From positions 1 through 23,555 of the forward strand of contig RXOD01004356.1 in assembly GCA_005223375.1 (NCBI GenBank): a stretch of DNA of 23,555 bases, written 5' to 3'. A program made the position numbers and the translations under genes. This DNA comes from Amoebophrya sp. AT5.2 (lineage: Eukaryota > Sar > Dinophyceae > Syndiniales > Amoebophryaceae). The notes under the pieces were generated by a model. It did no database searches. It was not told where the DNA came from and worked only from the letters and a program-made list of their open reading frames with translations. The stretch's first letter is position 1; the number at the start of each line of letters is the position of its first letter. Positions 9,001 to 17,221 of the stretch are shown here, piece by piece.

Positions 9001-9542
9001 TGTTCTGCAGCACTGTGACTTTCCTGCTCGAATTCCTGCACGAAGGATGGCTCACGCTCATCTTCTTGATCTTCGAGGTCGACGTCTTTTTTTTGCTGCA
9101 GCTCAAGCTCGTCAAGCTCGTCAAGCTCATCGTCATCAGATCCGACGTCGAGGGAGTCAACCACACGACTGCCGTGCTCCTGCTCGATTCGCAGAAGTTG
9201 CGACTGTGAGGAACTCGTAGTGCTTGCCGTCGACCCCACGTCATCGATCTCGAGGATGCTGATGTCGGCCTCGGAGTCGGTGCTCCTGCTGCGTATCGCT
9301 GTTACTGCGCCAGGGCCCGGACTGATGTAACATTTAAGCATGTCGACCACAAAAAGCGCAAGGAGCCAAAACCTTAACCGCGACCACCAGCAAGTAGTCG
9401 CGAGATTTGGTTGTAGTTGAAGGGAAAATCGTTGTCGCGCCATCTTGGACCCACCCTGTACGACTAGTACCATTACTCCGCCAACAAGGAAGTTGAAGCT
9501 CTGCGCGCTGCGCGAACACAATTGATTCCACCTACACTTCAT
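6021..9542 (-). CDS. Triple fucolectin-like (F5/8 type C) membrane or secreted protein, two exons
   Basis: Exon 1 runs 9542-8493 and exon 2 about 7997-6021 (stop TGA), giving about 1008 residues. Hydrophobic stretches at 18-29 and 56-68 suggest a signal peptide or signal anchor. Residues 136-163 are acidic and low-complexity. Three tandem modules follow, about 210-468, 475-747 and 768-1008. Each has a CSSE start, an ID-x-D-x-x-T turn, CPW-x-QIDLG, a GFRV-x-V strand, paired cysteines, GRYVVID and a final L-x-I-x-EVEV strand. This is the signature order of F5/8 type C (discoidin) domains, closest to the fucolectin/tachylectin-4 type, which bind fucose or other glycans, often with calcium. Glycan binding at the cell surface is inferred. 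The exon join is set by the conserved first Cys of each pair, which must lie in exon 2. A GT-AG alternative starting exon 2 at 7952 would delete that Cys. Confidence 0.85.
7998..8492 (-). mobile_element. Introner-like intron in the fucolectin-like gene (about 495 nt)
   Basis: The ends carry a perfect 14-bp inverted repeat: ACCAGCCGGTAAGT at the 5' end (8488-8475) and its complement at the 3' end (8015-8002). The donor-like GGTAAGT is thus mirrored as ACTTACC at the 3' end. A three-base TCA repeats just outside (8492-8490 and 7997-7995). No AG is available at the needed acceptor. Exact boundaries are inferred from frame and domain alignment. Confidence 0.65.
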
Positions 9543-10128
9543 CAGAAGTACAGAGACAGACAGTAGCAGAGTACATCACGTCGAACCACCGGCAACGCCA
9601 ACCTGGACCTGTACATAGCTACTAGTCGCACTACGAGCACCCATGCCTGTTTCTACGGCTCTCGCTCGCGGATGGAGTTCACGAAAGAGAGAGAGACATC
9701 CAGTCGCAATGAATATCATCGAACTCCGCACGTCATCAGCTCGATCAAGCGCAAGCGAAGCTGCAGCTCAGAAAAAAAGCTGGAAAAACTGCGAGCCAAA
9801 GCACCCGCGCACCAGCACCAGAGCAAGGCGCTCACATTTTTTTTTTTTCACTGCATCGCATCAGTGCAAGACTTGCTTTTCCATTCGTCTTTCCTCTCCC
9901 GAGGCCGAATCCATCGGGTAGATGAATCGATCGATCGCTAGGTCAGGGTGGCTGTGACCGCGCTGGTGAAGCTGAATTCTTTATAAAAACAAAAGCTCTG
10001 AGGTATCTATGGGGCTCTAGGCGGATGAATAGGGAAACCCTGGTCGCCGCGGCCCAATTATCTATCGGGCGCGAGACCGAACCGCGCCCACACTCCATCT
10101 TCAGCACAACGGGATGAGTCATTCACCA
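9543..10128. other. Intergenic region, about 590 bp, no gene seen
   Basis: Probably the 3' region of the EF-hand gene and 5' region of the fucolectin-like gene. It has a poly-T run at 9838-9849. Plus-strand frames here are short and compositionally odd. Confidence 0.55.
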
Positions 10129-11303
10129 TCATGGCGGAAAGGCTAGGTCGAACCGCGCGCATAGCTGCGTGACTGGCAGGAGCGCAAGCACCTCTTCCTT
10201 CGTCAGGTACGGCCGCGTGGTCATGTCCACCGGCTCCCCACCATCTCCCCCTCCGTTCGCGAAGTTCGCAAAGCACCGCGCCGCGTGGTTATGGTGGGAC
10301 CAAGTGGTAAGTAGGCATCAAGTGCTAAAGCTAAAGGGTAAGTGATTTTTTGGGCAGACTCTTGTTTGGGGTCCTCCCTTTCGTGTGTTCTGGCGAGAGG
10401 TCTGGAGTAGATGTAGACATGCGGCTTTCCGCCTGATAGATCGGCAGGCCTTGTGCCTCTGCATCCTACACCTAAAGCTGACAGTAAATCGCCACATTGC
10501 TGGGCTCCCTATTTTATCGCTGCTCCCGCCCGCGTCCAGTAACTACCTCCACGGCTCTCCACTACCACTGCCCCTTCCACCCTCCATCACCATCTCACGA
10601 CTGCTTTGCTTTCGCTTTCCACCATGAAAGTGGGGAATCTATGAAACCGCCCGGCGCGAGGCGCTTCGCGCCGGGCGATTCCGAGCGCCTGAACGCAGTC
10701 GCCATCGCCGAGGCCACTCGCCATCGCCAAGTCGGGGCCCATGATTACAGTTACACAGCACTTACCATCGTTGCCTGCTTACCATCGCTGCTCTTCATAG
10801 TGGTACCGGGCGGCGTCGTCGCTCAGCCCCGTGACGAGGAGAAAGAAATAGGTCAAATCGGCCTCGCTCACGACGCCATCGCCGTCGAAGTCCATCAATT
10901 TGTCGATCAGGAAGTCCACTTTCTGTTCGCGCAGCTGCTGGAAGCGGAGCTTCGTGAACACGGCCACGTAGTCCTGGAAGTGGAGCACCGGGGCGTTGTT
11001 CTTCGCGTTCTTGGGATTTTTTCCCGTGGTGCGCCAAACGCGGACCTCGTCGTTCACGACCTCGAGGGTCCTGGGAACCAGCGGGTTCATCTGCCAGTCG
11101 GGCAGGTTCAGAAACTCCTGGTAGCTGAGGTCGCGCTTGTTGATGCGCTTGCCCCAGTGCCGATTCAGCCGCTTCACCTCCTGCTTCGTCAGTACGGGGC
11201 CGCCGGGCTGGGGGGCCGAGGACGACGAAAACCAACCGCGCGAACCAAGCTTCTGGGGCTCGGCACGCTTGCTGGGCGCAGAACCGAAAAACGTAGAAAA
11301 CAT
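10129..11303 (-). CDS. EF-hand calcium-binding protein, 230 aa, two exons
   Basis: Exon 1 (11303-10783) starts MFSTFFGSAP; exon 2 (10300-10129) ends in TGA. Residues 138-149 (DFDGDGVVSEAD) form a clear EF-hand loop: Asp at 1, 3 and 5, Gly at 6, and Asp rather than the usual Glu at 12. The preceding 100 residues, with helices around LTKQEVKRLNRHWGKR and a NPLVPR motif, resemble the degenerate first half of calcineurin-B/CHP-like proteins. Exon 2 adds a Gly-rich loop (GGGDGGEP) and a helix (LTKEEVLALLPV), perhaps a degenerate last EF-hand. There is no signal peptide, so a cytosolic calcium sensor is the likely role. Without splicing, the frame stops at TAA inside the intron after residue 174, giving a shorter isoform ending in RW. 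Calcineurin-B kinship is inferred. Confidence 0.8.
10301..10782 (-). mobile_element. Introner-like intron in the EF-hand gene (482 nt)
   Basis: The 5' end reads TGGTAAGCAGGCAAC and the 3' end is the complement of TGGTAAGTAGGCATC (13/15). Both are followed inward by AAGTGCT, with six extra bases at the 5' side. The repeats lie at 10784-10757 and 10326-10305. TGG is shared by both exon junctions. The nearest upstream AG acceptors would bring an in-frame TGA, so the 3' end is not AG if exon 2 belongs to the gene. Confidence 0.65.
10648..10677. repeat. 12-bp perfect GC-rich hairpin inside the EF-hand gene intron
   Basis: cgcccggcgcga (648-659) and its complement (666-677) are separated by six bases. 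It sits in the middle of the 482-nt intron and would fold in either strand's transcript. Confidence 0.85.
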
Positions 11304-11847
11304 CCTTGTCCGAATCTGGCTTTCTCGCGGGTACTAGCCTTCAATAGCGATGGGGAGCCACAGGTTCTTTTGTTTACGTTAAGATTAAGAAATGAATACC
11401 TCCACGGCGAAACAACAAGGCGCTTACGCTTGCTCTCTCTTTCGCTCTCCTCGATCGGTTTCCCTCGCAATACATAGCTCAAGTTACCACGAAATCGACA
11501 TATACCAGACCAGAGGGTCGCGAACGCGCTTTTGGTTTTGTCTTGCTTGCTTCGTCATTTACTTTCTTCGTGCAATTTTGCCTGCGTCCTTTTCAGCGTG
11601 GCAAAGCACAGAAATTCCGATGGGTTCCCGTTCCGTGCCATTGCGCTTGCGATCTACTCGCTACTAGCTGCACTTCCTTATTGCGACCGTCATTTTCATT
11701 GGCTTGATCTTGTTCTTGATGGAAAAGAAAATTATCCCTGCGTGTATGTGTTCGTACTTGTTCTTCATGTTCACGGGAACACGCTTATCGGAAAAGCGCT
11801 AGATCGACGTCCCCCTCCGCCAGCGCTCCAGCCGATCCGCCCCTACC
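11304..11847. other. Intergenic region, about 545 bp, no gene seen
   Basis: Lies between the secreted Cys-rich gene and the EF-hand gene. Several AGs within 60 bases of the EF-hand ATG could serve as trans-splice acceptors. No protein-like frame or RNA gene was found. Confidence 0.5.
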
Positions 11848-12402
11848 TCATCCTCGATCGACGCAGCGGTCCCCCAGGTCGCAACCATTTTCCCCAGCAC
11901 AGTGGTTCGCCGGCGGGCGGCACTTCGTCGCGCAAAACTGCCCCGTCGTGGTCAAGTGCTCCGTGCCCCGATCGCTGACCACAATGGTGCACAGTCGCTC
12001 CTGCATGCTCCGTCGCTCCTCGTCCAGCATCTGCCCGTCGGCGCTGTTGTCCGGGTAGTGTTCGCCGGAGTAGCACGCGTAGCTGGCCTGGACGTTCGGC
12101 AGGCCCGGGGCGAGCATAGCGAAACAATCACTGACGCAGTCGCAGTTGGGCACCTTGGGGAAGTTCTCGGCCGCCAGCCGCTTCGAGTATCCGGCGCCGT
12201 CTAGCGAGTCTTCCAACGAGTCAAACCGTGCACGGGCCTCCTCGTCGGCTGGGTTGGTGCGGGGAAGCCAAAGCGCGGTGGCAACATGGGTCGCCGTGAG
12301 CGTGAAGAAGTTCGCAACAAGCGCGAGCGCAAGGCGGGGTCGGGGAAGCGTCATGCGCATGCCACGCCGCAGAACTAGATCGCCGTTGCAGCGTCCACCC
12401 AT
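11848..12402 (-). CDS. Secreted Cys-rich protein, 184 aa
   Basis: Minus-strand single exon from ATG at 12402 to TGA at 11850-11848. I take this ATG because an acceptor-like TAG lies 9 bases upstream; a start at residue 15 (MRMTLPRPRL) would also leave the signal peptide intact. Residues 23-44 (about RLALALVANFFTLTATHVAT) form a classical signal sequence after a basic start. The mature part has ten cysteines at about 87, 89, 93, 110, 138, 157, 161, 168, 174 and 180, so up to five disulphides. There are no other membrane segments. I do not recognise a domain. A small, secreted, Cys-rich product could be a secreted effector, inhibitor or surface component; this is inference. The neighbour upstream in transcription is the large acidic gene. 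Confidence 0.75.
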   Translation of the reverse strand: MGGRCNGDLVLRRGMRMTLPRPRLALALVANFFTLTATHVATALWLPRTNPADEEARARFDSLEDSLDGAGYSKRLAAENFPKVPNCDCVSDCFAMLAPGLPNVQASYACYSGEHYPDNSADGQMLDEERRSMQERLCTIVVSDRGTEHLTTTGQFCATKCRPPANHCAGENGCDLGDRCVDRG

Positions 12403-12410
12403 TTTTACTT

Positions 12411-12413
12411 CTA
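12411..12413 (-). promoter_or_regulatory. Candidate trans-splice acceptor for the Cys-rich gene
   Basis: Minus strand reads GGTTTTTCAACGTGGTAG, then eight bases, then ATG. T-run, TAG and very short leader fit a spliced-leader acceptor. Inference from position. Confidence 0.4.
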
Positions 12414-12424
12414 CCACGTTGAAA

Positions 12425-12447
12425 AACCCCTCCGCTCGGGAGGGGTT
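12425..12447 (-). repeat. 9-bp perfect hairpin followed by T-run
   Basis: aacccctcc (425-433) and its complement (439-447), loop gctcg. On the minus strand the stem is followed by TTTTT. It resembles a bacterial intrinsic terminator in shape, but the setting is eukaryotic. Confidence 0.8.
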
Positions 12448-12949
12448 GCGCGCGACTCAATAGCAACGAACTCGTCCCGATTTCTTTGTGGGATCGGTGA
12501 TGCCAGCAGGAGGAGCAGGTGGTCCAGGTGGCGGATTTATTATTATTTTTTTTTATTTAGATCGTGTTGATGCTTTCGCGATAAGGCCACGTTGTTCTTG
12601 ATGGCGATGGCCGCGCTTCCTGTAGTTAGTAGGCTCGTAACAACACGACAGGACTCAGCATCGCGAATAAGTACCAACACGAACACGTGCGGAGGATCGA
12701 AACTTACTGAGCTCTTCCCTCCGTCCTCCTCTACTTCGCAGCAGCATCCCCGCGCCAACATTCCCTCGATTACAAGGTGCCAGAAAACGCTAGGGGGGAA
12801 CATCAAAAAACGTAGGCTAGGGCGCATCGATTCGCACGACAACTATGTGCGCGGTTCTTGGCTGTGCGATGAGTTTCAATTTCTGTTTACACACGATCGA
12901 CATCAAAATATATTTTTTAAACTGTTCTTCGTTCGACGTAGAAACCATA

Positions 12950-15900
12950 TCATTCAGGCTTGCTTTCTGATAGATAGCTTTCTTCATCAGGGTCCTCAGC
13001 TGTCTTGGACTTTGCGTACCGCCAGGGGGGCGAGCTCGCTGAGAGAGACCAGAACCAGTGTACAGCAACTAGAAGAACAACATCAATCCAAAACCTATGC
13101 TACAATGGCTAGGGTCCAACACCAACTCTGTGTGGTGGTCCATGCCGCGTTTATTGGATGCGAATGAGAATGAGCGTATCTATGGAATAATAATCAAGAA
13201 TCAGCAGGAAATTAATAAATACGTACAGGAACTCTGCGTCAAATTCAAACCGCTTGTACACGCACGTCAATCTTTCTTTAAATTCCACCTCGTCTTCTAG
13301 TGTACACGTTGTACCAGTACCGTCCCTCGTCTCCCCTTGCAATTTATTACTTTTACTTTACTTGCTTTTTTTGTTTCTTAGTACCTCGCGCTCGCAGTCG
13401 AGTCTGTCGCAACAAAGCAAGGAACGCTAGAAATCTATGGCAAAATCAATTGTGTTGTGATAAATTCGGTTTCTTCCTGTATCTTGCATTTTAGAAACTA
13501 CGTCAAGGTCAATCATGATGAAAAAGAGCGGAAATAAAGTCAAGTAGAAAGAAGTAGAGTGAAGTTAGTTGTAGACAGCATAGAAGATGGTTCCAGCTGA
13601 AGTACACTAAGGACGAGAGCGAGGCAGCTAGCGCTTGTAATTATGATATCGTCAGCATATTAGGAGCGCTTCGCTTCTTCTACTCCAACTTGGTTGTAGA
13701 AGTTATGTTCACGTTAAAGTTCATCTCCTGTTCCTGTAAGTCCGCGCGAAGAAGTAAACTCACACCGACACCTCGCTTGCGGTCATGATTTCGGAGGATT
13801 CCAAGCCCAGTTCCTCCTTCAGAGCTACAGCACGCTTTCGCTCTTCCTCAATGTCTTGTCGCTCGCGTTCAGACGATCTCTGCGTCTCTAGTTGCGCCGC
13901 TTCCGTCCCGGAGGGCGTCGGCTCCCCTTCGACTTCGACACCGGTCGTGCCAGGTTGTGCGACATGATCACCGACAGCCTCGTCTGCCTCATTTTCTTCA
14001 TGTTCACGAGCTGGTGCCGTAGCTGTAGTTTCTGACGGTGCATCGACTGTCGGCGACACGGTTTCAGGCACTTCGAGGACCTCGTCGCGCGTGCCGCCGA
14101 GCTGACTTTGCTCTTCACCATCGACATCGTCAGTCTCTCCGAGGAGTTCAGCGTTGATATCTCCGTCGACGTCCCCACCAGCAGCGGCAGCTCCGGGGGC
14201 GACGGCTCCTCCTGCCACGCTCACGACATTACCTACAGGAGGAGCCGGCGCTGAAGGCGCCACCCCCTCGCCTGCGTCTGCTTCTGCTTGTTCTGCACCG
14301 CCGGCAGAGTTGGTGAAGACATCTTGCTCCGAAGGTAAGAGTCGCGAAAGCGACTGTTCCCCCGCAGCAGCCCCGAGGATTTCGTCGTCGTCATTGTTCA
14401 GGATCTTGGTAATTCCACTTTCTTGGTCCTGCAGGCTCACGTCGTGATTACTGTTTTGCTCCTGCATCGTCCGCTTTTGGCTCCGCTGGTTCTGACCCGC
14501 GGCACCGGAGTCGCCAGACGGCGTCGTCGTGTAGTGTGACGACATGGTACTGCGGGATTCTTGCACGAATTGGTGGTCGGCCTCGACGTTCGTCTCGACG
14601 TGGATTTGCGAAGCAGCTTCTCCGCCTTCAGTCTCGAGCAACTGCGCGTCGTCCTCGGTCTCCATCGGGGCTTGCGCTTGAGAAGACTCGAGCGGAGCCG
14701 GCGCGCCGAGTGCCTGCTCCGCTGCTGGCGGCGGGTGGAGCTCCCCAGCAGATGTTTCCTCGACGACTGCAAGTGCAACTGCTGCTGCTGGCTCCTCTCC
14801 TTCTACGCCTACAACTGCACTGCTGTCGCCTTCGCCCGAAGCAGAAGTCCCCGGAAGTAACGCCTCCGCCAGACGATCGCCTTCCTCTTTCTCTTTGCTG
14901 ACGGATCTTGGCGAATCTACAACAAGGGCTGCGAGACCGCTTTGGCCAAGCGAGTCGTCCCCCGCCTCTTCTCGCACTGTAGCAGACCGACCGATCGCGT
15001 TCCGCTTAGGCCTCCCGGCCGACGCGAGGTCGTGTGGTTCCCTTTCATCATCAGGATTTGGCGCAGAAATGTCTACTCCCGGCTGATCTCCACTGTCTCC
15101 CTCTCCGGTCGTCGTCTCTACGACTTCAGTTGCGACCACTGCTGAATTCTCAACTGCGCCCGCGTCCTCGCCTGCTCCTCCGCCATCTTCTGTCACAGCG
15201 GCCGGCGCTGGTGCAGCCGCATCCTTTTCGGCTATTTGAGACCCATCAACTGTGACTGCTCCCCCCTCTTCACCCTCGTCTAGCTCTCCTGATTGTGGCG
15301 GCGACGTCGCTGCAGGGACTTGCTCCGCAGGATCTGTTTCTGGTGCATTCTTGGCCTCATTCTTGGGCGCAGCGCAATTTTCAAAATTAGCTCCGAGTTC
15401 GACTACTTCGGGAGAAGCAGCGGCTTCTGGCTCCTGCGCCGCGGATGGCGCTTCCTCCGCTACTTCTACTTCGCCTCCTGCCACCAGCGTTACTTCCTTT
15501 TCTGGGCTCGCTGTGTTCGGGTAAAGCGTATTCATGTCCAGGATCTCGGTTTCGAGTCGGTGCTCCTGCTCCGGTGACGACAGCGCGCGCTCGTCGTTCT
15601 CACTCCCGTTATTGGTCACGTTCGTACCTGCGAGCGCAGTTGCGGGGCTTGACGCGCTGTCTTCCTCCACGATCGGAAGGTGTTCTTTGCTTTCGCCCAG
15701 TGCGTCCCTGTTTTCGGTCGAGAGAGTTGTAGCAGCTCCACCAGCAAGGACGCTACTTGTTGTGTCTACTTGCGCACCAGCTTGGCCTGCGCTATTCCCA
15801 CCTCCTCCTCCAGCTCCCCTTCCGAAGACGTGCAGTGATCTGTGGCCGAAGTCTGCCTCCGAGGTGGTGCTCGTTTCCTCCTTCACAGAAGAAAACTTGC

Positions 15901-16977
15901 GGTCGGGCTTCTTCTTCGGCCGCGAATTCGGATCGCGCAGTGACCACTCGGCGGGCTTCGCAAACTCGTCGCTGGACGTCTCCACATTGCGCGTGGCACT
16001 GCTGGAGCTCGCGTTGCGAGGCGGAATGCTGTTGATGTTGTCGGTAGTCGGCGACTGCGCGCGACGAGGCTGCTCGCATGGCTGCTGTTCATCTTCTTTC
16101 TCCAGCTCTTTGCGCAGCCGTCTGTCGTCTACTGAGTCCTCCACGAAATTTCCTTCCTCGTCCCCCGCACCTCCACCCATCAATCTGTTCAGCTCGTCGA
16201 TGTCGCCAACCGCTCCGCTATTCGATTCGCTATTCGCCTCTACTTGAATTTGGCCCGGCTGCAGCTCGATAGGTTCCCCCTGATCGGCCAGCTCGTCCGC
16301 TACAGCAAATCGAACCACACCACCTGCCGCGCTGGGCAACGAGGTTGACGAGAAGCCTGCGGGCGTTTTCTGATTCTGCCCCCCTTCTACTTTGGCTCCT
16401 TCGCGAATTTCGACTGATTTCTCCGCCGAGCCAGAGGCTTCCTCGTCCTCGAAGTCGTCCTCGAAAACGTCCTCGTAGTCACCGACGAGCTCAGTGCTGA
16501 CGCGAGCCGCCGCCTCTCGCCTTTCGCGGGCGATGCGTGCTGCGTCCTCGTCCTGAAATGAAGAAGAAGTCGGTGGAATGCGTTTAGGTTTATCCAGGAG
16601 GGACGACGAGTAGCAATTCAGTTTAGTACCATTTCCCTCTCCACCGCATCCCTTGCTTCCAGCATGAGGAGGTGCTGAATCACTTCATCCGATTTCGTGG
16701 TCGTTCGTTCGCCGTGACGGGGTATTCTGTCGTTGTCCATGATGCCGGAAGAGTAGGCCATGTCGACCACCATCTTGGCGTTTTCGGCGGCCTCGCCTAT
16801 GCTCGGACCAGCTAGTAAGTGACCGAAATGGTTTACGACGTAGCGAAATCTCGAGGCAATTCTAATCCGGCGCAGCTTGGGGTTGCATGTCTTTTTCTCT
16901 TTCTGGAGGGGCAAGCAGTACCAGCACAGCAGAGGCCGAAAGTTGAAGAAGTAGGCATCGCGCAATATCTTCTTCAT
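12950..16977 (-). CDS. Very acidic, largely disordered protein, about 1084 aa, four exons
   Basis: Exons: 16977-16630, 16552-13772, 13288-13223, 13009-12950 (TGA). Introns are 77, 483 and 213 nt, all GT-AG and in phase 0. The start is the first ATG in a frame that is open about 100 nt further upstream, so the 5' end is uncertain. Exon 1 is basic and aromatic (LRDAYFFNFRPLLCWYCLPL), then has a helical region. The junction gives a charged helix, EAVEREM-like then DEDAARIARERREAAARVST, and the motif GDYEDVFEDDFEDEE. Exon 2 is 2781 nt and almost all Glu/Ala/Val/Ser/Gly-rich without cysteine pairs or hydrophobic segments, so intrinsically disordered. The end returns to coiled-coil-like helix (SSERERQDIEEERKRAVALK). 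A cytoskeletal or flagellar scaffold is conceivable; I do not recognise the family. Exons 3 and 4 are short and less certain than 1 and 2. Confidence 0.7.
13289..13771 (-). mobile_element. 483-nt intron flanked by a 7-bp direct repeat (possible introner)
   Basis: CGAGGTG occurs at both junctions (13775-13769 and 13292-13286 on the minus strand). Splicing GAG|GTG is GT-AG and joins ...TASE to VEFKERL in frame. I found no convincing terminal inverted repeat, so the mobile origin rests on the direct repeat and the size shared with the other long introns. Confidence 0.4.
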
Positions 16978-17221
16978 CTTTTTTCCTTTGCCATGGGAGC
17001 GTACTGCAGATTGCAGAGTAGAGCCAGCTAGGCAAAATTCGATGCCCTCGATGCCGTCCGAACCCGACCCCGCTCCTTCCTACGATCTACTTACTTTCTT
17101 ACTCTGAACCGCCCCACGCGGCAGGGCACGCACTCCTACTCGAACTCGCCCCCACCAAATCAAATTTATTGAACCCGCTCCCTGTCTCTAGCAGGTCGCT
17201 TACAACACTTACCAGTTGGTC

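Larger units (their letters stand above)
12403..12949. other. Intergenic region, about 550 bp
   Basis: Contains a hairpin followed by a T-run (12422-12447) and a likely acceptor at 12411 just upstream of the Cys-rich gene. The part next to the acidic gene (12840-12950) is AT-rich and fits a 3' untranslated region. Confidence 0.5.

Noticed and set aside
10497..11477. 326-codon plus-strand reading frame
   Set aside because: Antisense to the EF-hand exon and its intron; a shadow of high GC coding sequence.
12817..13068. Alternative last exon for the acidic gene in another frame (containing TLMKKAIYQKASLNDM)
   Set aside because: Also joinable, but it enters AT-rich sequence; the frame ending ESYLSESKPE uses GT-AG in phase 0 and keeps the acidic character.
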